64,000 bases of DNA from contig NZ_JAIWOT010000001.1 of NCBI RefSeq assembly GCF_021295335.1, positions 1,615,001-1,679,000 on the forward strand, in the 5' to 3' direction. The DNA comes from Komagataeibacter sp. FNDCF1. GTDB taxonomy: Bacteria > Pseudomonadota > Alphaproteobacteria > Acetobacterales > Acetobacteraceae. The notes beneath the pieces were generated by a model. That model searched no databases. It was given only the letters and a program-made list of their open reading frames with translations, and was not told the DNA's origin. Positions 28,977 through 38,204 of the stretch are shown piece by piece. The position numbers and the translations under genes are program-made. How positions within the stretch are numbered: position 1 is the stretch's first letter; every line of letters starts with the position of its first letter.

Positions 28977-29608
28977 ACTGGTCCCTTTCCTCCCCCCATA
29001 CTGCCGGTAATGCCCAGCCAGCGCCCAGTTTCAGTGAAACTGTCCGCCGCAATCTTGTCATGGGCCGGTTGCAGGATTTTGTGGCATGGGGGCAGAAAAA
29101 CTCCATCTGGCCGCTGAATTTCGGCCTGTCATGCTGCTATGTGGAAATGGCGACGGCGTTCACCAGCCGCTTCGACATTGCCCGCTTCGGTTCAGAAGTC
29201 CTGCGCGCCACGCCGCGTGAAGCCGACCTGATCGTCATTTCCGGCACCGTGTTCGTCAAGATGGCACCTGTCATCCAGCATCTGTACAACCAGATGCTGG
29301 AGCCACGATGGGTCATCTCCATGGGGTCGTGCGCCAATTCCGGTGGCATGTACGACATCTACAGTGTCGTACAGGGTGTTGACAGCTTCCTGCCGGTGGA
29401 TGTGTACGTGCCCGGCTGCCCGCCCCGCCCCGAGGCACTGCTGGAAGGCCTGCTGCTGTTGCAGGCATCCATCGGCACGCAGCGCAGGCCCCTTAGTTGG
29501 CTGATGGGGCCGCAGGGTGCCCAGCCCGTGACACCGCCCAGCCTGCGTGATGAAAAACGCGCCGGACGCCAGGCCATGCGCGACCTGCGCACGCCCGACG
29601 GGATCTGA
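28973..29608 (+). CDS. nuoB: NADH-quinone oxidoreductase subunit B
   Basis: A 211-residue peripheral subunit carrying cluster N2, which passes electrons to quinone. The four cysteine ligands are seen in [21 protein letters not shown] and [15 protein letters not shown]. The start at 28973 overlaps nuoA (ATGA) and begins [11 protein letters not shown]. The N-terminal region is E. coli-like. It is followed after 4 nt by nuoCD. Confidence 0.96.
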   Translation: MNWSLSSPHTAGNAQPAPSFSETVRRNLVMGRLQDFVAWGQKNSIWPLNFGLSCCYVEMATAFTSRFDIARFGSEVLRATPREADLIVISGTVFVKMAPVIQHLYNQMLEPRWVISMGSCANSGGMYDIYSVVQGVDSFLPVDVYVPGCPPRPEALLEGLLLLQASIGTQRRPLSWLMGPQGAQPVTPPSLRDEKRAGRQAMRDLRTPDGI

Positions 29609-29612
29609 CGTC

Positions 29613-31379
29613 ATGACCACCCTCCTTTCCCCTGCCCGCGAACAGGGCCTTGCGGAAAAGATTGCTGCCCGGCTTCCTGACGGGGCACTGGCCATCCAGC
29701 CTGCGTGCGATGGCGTTTGCGCCGTCTGGATTACGGCTGCCGACCTCCGCCCCGCTCTTGCAGCATTGAAGGGTCCGGCCAGCGCATCACTCATGCTGCT
29801 GGACCTGACGGCCATAGACGAACGTGAGCGCGTCCATCGTGATGGACAGCCACGGGCGGCGTTCACGGTCGTCTATCATCTGATCTCGCTGACCACCCGC
29901 GCTGATGAAGTGCGGATCAAGGTGCCCCTTGGCGCAACCGCCCCCGCCCTCCCCAGCATCTGTGACCTGTGGCCGGGCGCCAACTGGTATGAACGCGAGG
30001 TCTGGGACCTGTTCGGCATCCATTTCCATGACCATCCCGATCTGCGCCGCATCCTGACCCCACCCACATGGACCGGGCACCCGCTGCGCAGGGACCACCA
30101 TGCCCGCGCCACCGAAATGCCGCCCTACAGTCTGACGGAAGAACAGGAGACACGCGAGCAGGATGCCCTGCGCTTTGACCCGTCCGCATGGGGCATGCGG
30201 CGGCACAGTGACCACAGCGACTTCATGTTCCTCAATCTCGGCCCCAATCATCCCAGCGTGCACGGGGTCTTCCGCATCGTGCTGCAACTGGAAGGCGAGC
30301 GGATTGTCGATGCCGTGCCCGATATCGGTTTCCACCATCGTGGCGCGGAAAAGATGGGGGAACGCCAGTCGTGGCATAGCTACATCCCCTATACCGACCG
30401 GGTGGACTACCTTGGCGGGGTCATGAACAATTTCCCCTACGTCATGGCGGTCGAGACACTGGCCGGGATTACCGTGCCGCCACGCGCGCAGATGATCCGC
30501 GTCATGCTGGCGGAACTGTTCCGCATTGCCAGTCATCTCGTCTTCTACGGCACCATGGCGCAGGATGTCGGGCAGCTTTCGCCCGTGTTCTACATGTTTA
30601 CCGACCGCGAGCGCGTGTTCGGGATCATCGAGGCGATATGCGGCTTCCGCATGCACCCGGCCTGGTTCCGTATCGGCGGCGTGGCCATGGACCTGCCCGA
30701 AGGGTGGGATGGGCTGATCCGCGCCTTTCTTGATGACCTGCCGGGGCGGCTGGACGAATACGATGCAATGGTCATGCGCAACCCCATCTTTCGCGCGCGG
30801 ACAAAGGGAGTTGGCGCCTATACCACGGCGGAAGCCATTGAATGGGGTATTACCGGGCCGGGGCTGCGCGCCACGGGCCTGGCGTGGGATTACCGCAGGC
30901 ATGCGCCCTATGCCTGTTACGGCCAGCTTGAATTCGACATTCCCACCGGCACCAATGGCGACTGTCATGACCGGATTGCCGTGCATGTGGAGGAAATACG
31001 CCAGAGCCTGCGCATCATCCGCCAGTGCGTGGACAACATGCCCGCAGGTCCGGTCAAGGCCGACCACCCGCTGACCACCCCGCCGCCAAAGGCGCGGACG
31101 ATGCATGACATCGAAACGCTGATCCACCATTTCCTCAGCGTAAGCTGGGGACCGGTCATGCCGCCGGGGGAAGCGCGCGCCAGCATCGAAGCCACGAAAG
31201 GCGTCAATACCTATACCCTGATCAGCGATGGGGGCACCACGTCCTACCGCACCCGCATCCGCACCCCGTCCTTTGCCCATCTGCAGATGATCCCGCTGCT
31301 CAGCCGCGGCATCATGATCGCGGACCTGATCGCGATCCTGGGCAGCATCGATTTCGTCATGGCCGATGTCGACCGCTGA
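29613..31379 (+). CDS. nuoCD: NADH-quinone oxidoreductase fused subunit C/D
   Basis: A 588-residue fusion. The N-terminal NuoC part ends near residue 180 ([24 protein letters not shown] is its signature). The NuoD part begins near residue 205 ([19 protein letters not shown]) and contains the quinone-site residues of the 49-kDa homologue, including [14 protein letters not shown] and [13 protein letters not shown]. The fusion is a marker of the enterobacterial type of complex I; typical alphaproteobacteria have separate nuoC and nuoD. No break in the frame. Its stop overlaps the nuoE start region by 14 nt. Confidence 0.96.
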   Translation: MTTLLSPAREQGLAEKIAARLPDGALAIQPACDGVCAVWITAADLRPALAALKGPASASLMLLDLTAIDERERVHRDGQPRAAFTVVYHLISLTTRADEVRIKVPLGATAPALPSICDLWPGANWYEREVWDLFGIHFHDHPDLRRILTPPTWTGHPLRRDHHARATEMPPYSLTEEQETREQDALRFDPSAWGMRRHSDHSDFMFLNLGPNHPSVHGVFRIVLQLEGERIVDAVPDIGFHHRGAEKMGERQSWHSYIPYTDRVDYLGGVMNNFPYVMAVETLAGITVPPRAQMIRVMLAELFRIASHLVFYGTMAQDVGQLSPVFYMFTDRERVFGIIEAICGFRMHPAWFRIGGVAMDLPEGWDGLIRAFLDDLPGRLDEYDAMVMRNPIFRARTKGVGAYTTAEAIEWGITGPGLRATGLAWDYRRHAPYACYGQLEFDIPTGTNGDCHDRIAVHVEEIRQSLRIIRQCVDNMPAGPVKADHPLTTPPPKARTMHDIETLIHHFLSVSWGPVMPPGEARASIEATKGVNTYTLISDGGTTSYRTRIRTPSFAHLQMIPLLSRGIMIADLIAILGSIDFVMADVDR

Positions 31380-31857
31380 TGCCCCCCTGCCCGCGCCCGT
31401 GCGGGCGGAAATCCTGGCGCTTGCAGCACAGGAACTTCGCCCGCGTGGCGCAAGTGTCGCGGCGCTGCGGCTGGTACAGGCCCGTTTTGGCTGGGTCAGT
31501 ACGCCGCATCTGCACGAGGTAGCCGCCCTGCTGGGCATGTCGGCGGATGATCTGGACGGTATCGCAACCTATTTCAACCTGCTGTTCCGCAGGCCGGTCG
31601 GGCGGCATGTCGTCATGCTGTGCGACAGCGTTTCGTGCTGGATCATGGGGCGCGAGCCGCTCTGCGCCCATCTGTGCCGGACGCTGGGCATAAAGCCGGG
31701 CGAAACCACGGCGGACAATGCCATCACGCTGCTGCCCACGGTCTGCATCGGGCATTGTGACCATGCCCCGGCCATGCTGGTGGACAGCATCCTGCATGGG
31801 GATGTGGACATGGCCACACTCGACCACCTGATCAACCGGTTAAGGGATACGCCATGA
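31366..31857 (+). CDS. nuoE: NADH-quinone oxidoreductase subunit E
   Basis: A 163-residue thioredoxin-fold subunit that binds the [2Fe-2S] cluster N1a. The ligands are in [10 protein letters not shown] and [32 protein letters not shown] and [11 protein letters not shown] are conserved. It overlaps nuoCD by 14 nt and nuoF by 4 nt. It forms the NADH dehydrogenase module with NuoF and NuoG. Confidence 0.95.
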   Translation: MSTADAPLPAPVRAEILALAAQELRPRGASVAALRLVQARFGWVSTPHLHEVAALLGMSADDLDGIATYFNLLFRRPVGRHVVMLCDSVSCWIMGREPLCAHLCRTLGIKPGETTADNAITLLPTVCIGHCDHAPAMLVDSILHGDVDMATLDHLINRLRDTP

Positions 31858-33152
31858 CACACTCTGCCGAACGTCCCCTGACCGCCATGATCGACCCTGC
31901 CGCCGGGCCGCCGGACTGCGCGACATATGAACACAATGGCGGCTGGCAGGCCACGCGCCAGACAATCGGACAGCGCCCCCCGGCCGAGGTCATTGATATC
32001 GTCACCCGCTCCAGACTGCGTGGCCGTGGGGGCGCGGGCTTCGGAACCGGGCAGAAATGGAGCTTCGTGCCGAAGGAACCCGCATCCGGACGCCGCAAAT
32101 ACCTGATTGCCAATGCTGATGAGATGGAGCCAGGCACCTTCAAGGACCGCCTGCTGCTTGAAGGCAATCCCCTGCAACTGATCGAGGGAATGATTCTGGC
32201 GGCCTATGGCGTGCAGGCGGGGCATGGCATCATTTTCCTGCGCGGGGAATATCATCTGGCCTGCGCACGCCTGCACCATGCAATCGGGGAAGCACGGGAA
32301 CAGGGCTGGCTGGGGGAGAATATCCTGGGCTCCGGCTTCAGTTTCGACATCCACGTGCATTCCAGCGCCGGACGCTACATATGCGGCGAGGAAACCGCCC
32401 TGCTGACCGCGCTGGAAGGCCGCCGCGCCACACCACGCAGCAAGCCACCCTTCCCCCAGACCGGCGGCCTGTGGGGCGCGCCCAGCGTGGTGAACAATGT
32501 CGAGACACTGTGCAACCTGCCCCATATCATCACCAACGGGCCGGAATGGTTCGCGGGTCTCGGGCTGGGGGAAGATGGCGGCACCAAGATCTATGGTGTC
32601 AGTGGCCGGGTCATGAAACCGGGCGCATGGGAACTGCCCATCGGCACCCCGCTGCGCCAGATCATTGAAGAGCATGCGGGCGGCATGCGCCCCGGCTACC
32701 GGTTGCGCGCCCTGCTGCCCGGCGGGGCGTCCACCGCCTTTCTCGATGCGACGGCACTCGATGTCGCCATGGATTACGGATCGGTGGAAAAGGCGGGCAG
32801 CAGGCTTGGCACCGGCATGGCCATCATACTGGATGACCGGACCTGTCCCATCGGCATGATCCGCAATCTTGAACATTTCTTTGCACAGGAATCCTGCGGG
32901 TGGTGCACCCCGTGCCGTGACGGGCTGCCATGGGTGGAACGCCTGCTGGACGCGATCGAGGACGGCACGGGACAGGCGGAGGACATGGACCAGCTTGGCC
33001 GCCATGCCCGCATGCTGGGGGCGCCCGGCCGGACCTTCTGCGCCCATGCGCCGGGGGCGATGGCGCCACTGGCCAGCGGGCTGAAGCTGTTCGCCGCCGA
33101 TTTTGCCGCCCACATCCAGCACGGCCGCTGCCCGCAGCAACCGGGGACATGA
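31854..33152 (+). CDS. nuoF: NADH-quinone oxidoreductase subunit F
   Basis: A 432-residue subunit that binds NADH, FMN and cluster N3. The glycine-rich NADH/FMN region LRGRGGAGFGTGQKWSFVPK, NADEMEPGTFKDR, the FMN loop GRYICGEETALLTALEGRR and the [4Fe-4S] motif ESCGWCTPCRDG with a later cysteine (FCAHAPGA) are present. The start at 31854 overlaps nuoE and the stop overlaps nuoG, so translation is coupled. Confidence 0.96.
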   Translation: MTHSAERPLTAMIDPAAGPPDCATYEHNGGWQATRQTIGQRPPAEVIDIVTRSRLRGRGGAGFGTGQKWSFVPKEPASGRRKYLIANADEMEPGTFKDRLLLEGNPLQLIEGMILAAYGVQAGHGIIFLRGEYHLACARLHHAIGEAREQGWLGENILGSGFSFDIHVHSSAGRYICGEETALLTALEGRRATPRSKPPFPQTGGLWGAPSVVNNVETLCNLPHIITNGPEWFAGLGLGEDGGTKIYGVSGRVMKPGAWELPIGTPLRQIIEEHAGGMRPGYRLRALLPGGASTAFLDATALDVAMDYGSVEKAGSRLGTGMAIILDDRTCPIGMIRNLEHFFAQESCGWCTPCRDGLPWVERLLDAIEDGTGQAEDMDQLGRHARMLGAPGRTFCAHAPGAMAPLASGLKLFAADFAAHIQHGRCPQQPGT

Positions 33153-35890
33153 CCATGACCAGCATCCGCATTGATGGACACGACTGCCCGACCCGCAGCG
33201 GCATCAACCTGCTGCAGGCCTGTCTGGAAGCGGGGGCCAGCCTGCCGTATTTCTGCTGGCATCCCGAACTCGGCTCCGTGGGGGCATGCCGACAGTGCGC
33301 CATAAAACAGTTCAGCGGGCCGGATGACACGAAGGGCCGCATCGTGATGGCCTGCATGACCCCTGTCAGCGAAAATACCGTCATATCCGTTGATGACCCG
33401 GAGGCGCGCGATTTCCGCGCCAGCATCATCGAATGGATGATGGTCAACCACCCCCATGACTGCCCCGTGTGCGAGGAAGGCGGCGAATGCCACCTGCAGG
33501 ACATGACGGTCATGACCGGACACAACACCCGCCGCTACCGCTTCACCAAACGGACCCACCGCAATCAGGATCTCGGGCCGTTCGTGAAACATGAAATGAA
33601 CCGCTGCATCGCCTGTTACCGCTGCGTACGCTTCTACCGTGATTATGCGGGCGGGGACGATCTGGCGGTCTTTGCATCGCATGACAACGTGTATTTCGGC
33701 CGTGCGGAAGAAGGCACGCTGCAAAATGCCTTCAGCGGCAACCTGGTGGAAATCTGCCCGACCGGCGTGTTTACCGACAAGCCCTTTTCCGCCACCTACA
33801 GCCGCAAATGGGACCTGCGGGGCGCGCCCTCGGTATGCGTGCATTGCGCGGTGGGCTGCAACACCATTGTCAATGCGCGCGAGGAAAGCGTGCGGCGTGT
33901 CCTCAACCGGTATCATACCGACATCAACCGCTACGTGTTGTGTGACCGGGGCCGGTTCGGACATGGTTTTGTCAACGCGCCGACACGGATCCGCACGCCG
34001 CTGCGCGGCATTGGCGGGCAGCAGGTAGCCGTTCCCATGATGGATGCCCTGTCGGCCTTCGCACGCATGGCGGCGGATGGCCGGATTGCAGGCATCGCGT
34101 CCCCCCGCGCGTCGCTGGAGACCTGTTTCAGCCTGCATGCGCTGGTGGGGCCGCAGCATTTCTGCACCGGCCAGACGCGGCAGGAACACGAATGCGTGGA
34201 ACTGGCCCATGCCCTGCTGGCCCGGCATCCCGGCGCGCTTCCGACCCTGCATGAAATGGAAAGCGCCGATGCCGTGCTGGTACTGGGCGAGGACGTATGC
34301 GCCACCGCCCCCCGGCTTGGCCTGTCGTTGCGTCAGTCGGTACGGCAGGCTTCCTTCCATACGGCGGACGACGCCAGGGTACCCCGCTGGATGGATGCGG
34401 CGGTGCGCACGCTGGGGGCCGGATGCCCGTCCACCATGCATGTGCTGACGCCAGCGCCAACCGGTCTGGACGATGTGGCTGCGGAAGCGGTTCGTGCCGC
34501 CCCGGATGATATCGCCCGGCTGGGTCTTGCCATCGCCCACGCCATTGATCCCGCTGCCCCGCCCGTCACGGATCTGGCGCCAGATGATGCGATGCGTGCC
34601 GTACGGATTGCGCATACGCTTATGGCCGCGCGAAAGCCGCTGGTCGTATCCGGCATGCAGTATGGCTCTGCCGCACTGATGCAGGCTGCCGCCAGTATCG
34701 CGGCGGCCCTTGCGCGCGCCACGACTGAAGCAGGCCTGTCGCTGGTTCTACCGGACTGCAACAGCATGGGGCTGGCCATGATGGGTGGGCTGCCACTGGA
34801 AACCGTGATGGAACAGGCCCGCGCGGGGGCGATTTCTACCCTGATCGTTGTGGAAAATGACCTGACCCGTCACCTGTCCCCAACGGATATGGCAGAGCTT
34901 GTGGCGGCGGTGCCTGATATTGTCGTGATCGACCATACGGTAACACCGCTGTGCCAGCAGGCCAGCCTTGTTCTGCCTGCCGCGCCCTTCAGCGAATGCA
35001 CCGGCACGCTGGTCAGCCAGGCCGGCCGGGCGCAACGTTTTTTCCAGGCGGTCTTTCCCCCCGCCCCCATTCAGGCCGGCTGGCGCTGGATACAGGCGCT
35101 GGCCCAGAGCCTTGCGCCATCCGCGGGGGATATGTCGGGCCTGACCGGCTGGGGGGACCTGGATGATGTCCTTGCCGCGCTGGCGGTGGCATTTCCATCC
35201 CTTGCCCCTGCGGTCAGGGCCGCACCGGGAGCGGCGTATCGCATGGATGGCCAGAAACTGCGCAGCCAGACCTATCGCGCCAGCGGGCGGACCGTCATCC
35301 GGTCCTTCGTCAGCATACGCGACCAGCCGCCACCCACCAGCCCGGACACCCCGTTCAGCAGTTCAATGGAAGGCGCTTATGGTCCCGACATGCCTGCGGC
35401 AGTGGTCCCGGGCTATCAGGCATCCCCATGGAATTCGGTTCAGGCGCTCAACCGGTTCCAGCACGAAATCGGGGGCGACATGCGTGGCGGGGCATCCGGT
35501 ATCAGGCTGTTGTCGCGCCCCGCATCTGATGAAGCGGGGCCGCAGCCCTACGCTTATGCCACGGATATTCCGCCCCCGCATGCCGCGCAGGCAGACACCG
35601 TTCTGGTACTGCCCGATACGCGCCTGTTCGGCAGCGAGGAACTGAGCATGGCCTCGCCCCCCATCATGGCACGTGCAGGCCCACCAGCGCTGGGACTGCC
35701 TGCCAGCATGGTTGCGCCAGGTTACATGGTGCTGCATCTGGACGACGGACCGCACGTACTGCCCGTGGAACCCGTGCCCGGACTGCCTGCAGGCCTTGCC
35801 CTGTGCCCGGCGCACATGGTTGCCCGTGCCTTCCGTTTTCCCCGCATGGCCCGGCTGGACCGGATACCGGATGACGGGGGGCTGTCATGA
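33149..35890 (+). CDS. nuoG: NADH-quinone oxidoreductase subunit G
   Basis: A 913-residue subunit. The N-terminal ferredoxin domain has [2Fe-2S] ligands in LPYFCWHPELGSVGACRQC. H/C ligands of N5 (HDCPVCEEGGECHLQDM) and of N4 (MNRCIACYRCVRF; EICPTGVF) follow. The N7 cluster set C-x2-C-x3-C-x27-C is complete (CVHCAVGC, then 27 residues to C of YVLCDRG). N7 occurs in E. coli- and Thermus-type NuoG and is absent from mitochondrial-type subunits. The C-terminal molybdopterin-oxidoreductase-like domain is retained without cofactor. ATG at 33149 overlaps the nuoF stop; a second in-frame ATG lies 6 nt later. Confidence 0.95.
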   Translation: MTMTSIRIDGHDCPTRSGINLLQACLEAGASLPYFCWHPELGSVGACRQCAIKQFSGPDDTKGRIVMACMTPVSENTVISVDDPEARDFRASIIEWMMVNHPHDCPVCEEGGECHLQDMTVMTGHNTRRYRFTKRTHRNQDLGPFVKHEMNRCIACYRCVRFYRDYAGGDDLAVFASHDNVYFGRAEEGTLQNAFSGNLVEICPTGVFTDKPFSATYSRKWDLRGAPSVCVHCAVGCNTIVNAREESVRRVLNRYHTDINRYVLCDRGRFGHGFVNAPTRIRTPLRGIGGQQVAVPMMDALSAFARMAADGRIAGIASPRASLETCFSLHALVGPQHFCTGQTRQEHECVELAHALLARHPGALPTLHEMESADAVLVLGEDVCATAPRLGLSLRQSVRQASFHTADDARVPRWMDAAVRTLGAGCPSTMHVLTPAPTGLDDVAAEAVRAAPDDIARLGLAIAHAIDPAAPPVTDLAPDDAMRAVRIAHTLMAARKPLVVSGMQYGSAALMQAAASIAAALARATTEAGLSLVLPDCNSMGLAMMGGLPLETVMEQARAGAISTLIVVENDLTRHLSPTDMAELVAAVPDIVVIDHTVTPLCQQASLVLPAAPFSECTGTLVSQAGRAQRFFQAVFPPAPIQAGWRWIQALAQSLAPSAGDMSGLTGWGDLDDVLAALAVAFPSLAPAVRAAPGAAYRMDGQKLRSQTYRASGRTVIRSFVSIRDQPPPTSPDTPFSSSMEGAYGPDMPAAVVPGYQASPWNSVQALNRFQHEIGGDMRGGASGIRLLSRPASDEAGPQPYAYATDIPPPHAAQADTVLVLPDTRLFGSEELSMASPPIMARAGPPALGLPASMVAPGYMVLHLDDGPHVLPVEPVPGLPAGLALCPAHMVARAFRFPRMARLDRIPDDGGLS

Positions 35891-36840
35891 CGTATCCGGC
35901 GCTTCTTGCCATCATTTTCACGCCCCTTGTCATCCTTGGCCTTGCCACCGTGCTGACATGGGTCGAACGGCGGATGCTGGGGTTGTGGCAGGACCGGTAT
36001 GGCCCCAACCGCGTGGGGCCGGGCGGCATGTTCCAGGCCGTGGCGGACGGGACCAAGATCCTGTTCAAGCAGGACTGGATCCCCCCCTTTGCCGACCGGG
36101 GCGTGTTTGTCGCGGCACCGGCCATCGGCATGATGACGGTCCTGCTGTCCTTTGCCGTCATTCCGGTCACGATGGGCGCGGGCATTGCGGCGGACATGAA
36201 TGTCGGGCTGCTGTTCGTCCTGGGCATGATGGGGCTTGGGGTCTATGCGGTGGTGCTGGCCGGGTGGGCATCCAACAGCAAATATGCGCTGCTGGGTGGC
36301 ATGCGGGCGGCGGCGCAGATGATCAGCTACGAAGTCTTCATGGGGCTTTCCCTGCTGGGCGTGGTCATGATGGCCGGGTCATTCAGCCTGCACGCTATTG
36401 TGGCAGCACAGGCGGGTCTGTGGTTCATCATCCCGCAATGTCTTGGCTTTGGCGTATTCATGCTGGCTGGCATTGCGGAAACCCACCGCCTGCCCTTTGA
36501 CCTGCCCGAAGGGGAAAACGAACTCGGCGCGGGGTTCCATACCGAATATTCGGGCATGAAATTCGGCATGTTCTTCATTGCCGAATATGCCGGGATCGTT
36601 CTGGTCTCGAGCCTTGTCACCACGCTTTACCTTGGTGGCTGGCGCGGGCCGCTCCTGCCCCCTGCCGTGTGGTTCGCGCTCAAGACCGGGGGCATGGTGG
36701 TCTTTTTCATCCTGCTGCGGGCAGGACTGCCCCGCCCGCGTTACGACCAACTGATGGCGCTGGGCTGGAAAATCCTGCTGCCACTTTCCCTGTTCAATGT
36801 CATGGCGACCGGAACCATCCTCATGCTGCGCGCGTCCTGA
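35887..36840 (+). CDS. nuoH: NADH-quinone oxidoreductase subunit H
   Basis: A 317-residue membrane subunit with eight predicted helices that forms part of the quinone chamber. It has [19 protein letters not shown] near the N-terminus, [39 protein letters not shown] in the middle (read as two adjoining conserved segments) and [13 protein letters not shown] near the end. It overlaps nuoG by 4 nt. Confidence 0.96.
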   Translation: MTYPALLAIIFTPLVILGLATVLTWVERRMLGLWQDRYGPNRVGPGGMFQAVADGTKILFKQDWIPPFADRGVFVAAPAIGMMTVLLSFAVIPVTMGAGIAADMNVGLLFVLGMMGLGVYAVVLAGWASNSKYALLGGMRAAAQMISYEVFMGLSLLGVVMMAGSFSLHAIVAAQAGLWFIIPQCLGFGVFMLAGIAETHRLPFDLPEGENELGAGFHTEYSGMKFGMFFIAEYAGIVLVSSLVTTLYLGGWRGPLLPPAVWFALKTGGMVVFFILLRAGLPRPRYDQLMALGWKILLPLSLFNVMATGTILMLRAS

Positions 36841-36868
36841 TGATACGCCTGATGCAAAGGCATCTCCC

Positions 36869-37381
36869 ATGCTTGGTACCCTGCGCACCCTGTTCCTGAC
36901 GGCGCTGCATGCCTTCCACCGGCGCGCGACCGTGCAGTATCCCGAACAGAAGCCCTACCTGCCGCCACGCTATCGCGGGCGGATCATCCTGTCGCGCGAC
37001 CCCGATGGGGCGGAGCGGTGTGTTGCATGCAACCTGTGCGCCGTCGCCTGCCCGGTGGATTGCATAAGCCTGCAGAAAACCGAAGCCGATGGCCGGTGGT
37101 ACCCGGAATATTTCCGCATCAACTTCTCCCGCTGCATTTTCTGTGGCCTGTGCGAGGAAGCCTGCCCCACCTACGCCATACAACTCACGCCCGATTTTGA
37201 AATGGGCGAATATGCGCGGCACAACCTTGTTTATGAAAAGGAAGACCTGCTGATAAGCGGGACCGGCAAATATCCCGATTACAGTTTCTACCATGTCGCG
37301 GGCATTCCCGTTCCCGGCAAGGCACGTGGCGCGTCCGAACGCGAACGCCCGCCCGTCGACCTTCATTCCCTGCTGCCGTAA
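36869..37381 (+). CDS. nuoI: NADH-quinone oxidoreductase subunit I
   Basis: A 170-residue subunit with two [4Fe-4S] clusters, N6a and N6b. The two motifs C-x2-C-x2-C-x3-CP are [15 protein letters not shown] and [15 protein letters not shown]. The start at 36869 ([10 protein letters not shown]) has AAAGG nine bases upstream. The spacing to nuoH is 28 nt, the largest gap in the operon apart from the CBS gene. Confidence 0.96.
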   Translation: MLGTLRTLFLTALHAFHRRATVQYPEQKPYLPPRYRGRIILSRDPDGAERCVACNLCAVACPVDCISLQKTEADGRWYPEYFRINFSRCIFCGLCEEACPTYAIQLTPDFEMGEYARHNLVYEKEDLLISGTGKYPDYSFYHVAGIPVPGKARGASERERPPVDLHSLLP

Positions 37382-37386
37382 CCATC

Positions 37387-37887
37387 ATGCATGCCCTGGC
37401 CCTTCTTGCCGCCAGCGTAACCGTTGTGGGGGCCATCATGGTCATTACCCGGCGGGTGGCGGTGCATGCGGTGCTGTACCTGGTGGTGACGCTGATGGCG
37501 CTGGCGACCGTATTTGTCATGCAGGGCGCGTCATTCGCGGCAATGCTGGAGATCATCATCTATGCCGGTGCGATCATGGTGCTGTTCGTCTTCGTCATCA
37601 TGATGCTCAATCTGGGCCAGCCGGACAGCGCGCGTGAAAAGGAATGGCTGCGCCCGCGCGCATGGTGCGGCCCGGGAATTCTGGCCACCATCGTGTGTGC
37701 GGAACTGCTTTATTGCCTGCGCCCACTATCCGGGCCCGCACCCGCTCCTGCTGCCATTACGGCGCATGATGTGGGGTTAAGCCTGTTTGGCCACTACGTA
37801 CTGATGGTGGAACTGGTGTCGTTCCTGCTGCTGGCGGGTCTGGTCTCGGCCTTTTACATCGGGCGCAACCGGTTGAGGGAGCACTGA
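37387..37887 (+). CDS. nuoJ: NADH-quinone oxidoreductase subunit J
   Basis: A 166-residue membrane subunit with five helices. NuoJ signatures are HAVLYLVVTLMALATVFVM, GASFAAMLEIIIYAGAIMVLFVFVIMMLN (read as two adjoining parts) and the late VSFLLLAGLVSAFYIGR. It starts 6 nt after nuoI and ends 1 nt before nuoK. Confidence 0.95.
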   Translation: MHALALLAASVTVVGAIMVITRRVAVHAVLYLVVTLMALATVFVMQGASFAAMLEIIIYAGAIMVLFVFVIMMLNLGQPDSAREKEWLRPRAWCGPGILATIVCAELLYCLRPLSGPAPAPAAITAHDVGLSLFGHYVLMVELVSFLLLAGLVSAFYIGRNRLREH

Positions 37888-37888
37888 C

Positions 37889-38200
37889 ATGGCTGCCTTT
37901 TCCTTCAACGACACCCTGCTGCTGGCCACGGCCCTGTTCTGCGTCGGGCTGGCGGGCGTGCTGGTCCGGCGCAACATGGTGTTCATGCTGATGTCGCTGG
38001 ACATCATGCTCAATGCCGCAGCCCTGGTGTTCGTGGGCGCGGGCGCGCGCTGGCATGATGCGACGGGGCAGGTGATGTTCCTGCTGATCCTTGCCCTTGC
38101 CGCTGTTGAAACGGCGGTGGGGCTTGCCATCATCCTGTGCCTGCATGCCCGGGGGCGCCCCACGCTGGATGCCGATACCGGCAACCTTCTGGAAGGATAG
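37889..38200 (+). CDS. nuoK: NADH-quinone oxidoreductase subunit K
   Basis: A 103-residue membrane subunit with three helices. The conserved glutamate-containing helix VMFLLILALAAVETAVGLAI and the N-terminal RRNMVFMLMSLDIMLNAAAL carry the family pattern, including the Glu of the proton path. Normal length. It precedes nuoL by 4 nt. Confidence 0.95.
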   Translation: MAAFSFNDTLLLATALFCVGLAGVLVRRNMVFMLMSLDIMLNAAALVFVGAGARWHDATGQVMFLLILALAAVETAVGLAIILCLHARGRPTLDADTGNLLEG

Positions 38201-38204
38201 GACC

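Noticed and set aside
29787-31538. 583-codon open frame antisense to nuoCD, and similar long frames antisense to glyA (6451-7974), sdaA (11555-12841) and nuoG (32774-34615)
   Set aside because: All mirror strongly conserved genes on the other strand and show shadow composition rich in His, Arg, Gly and Gln.
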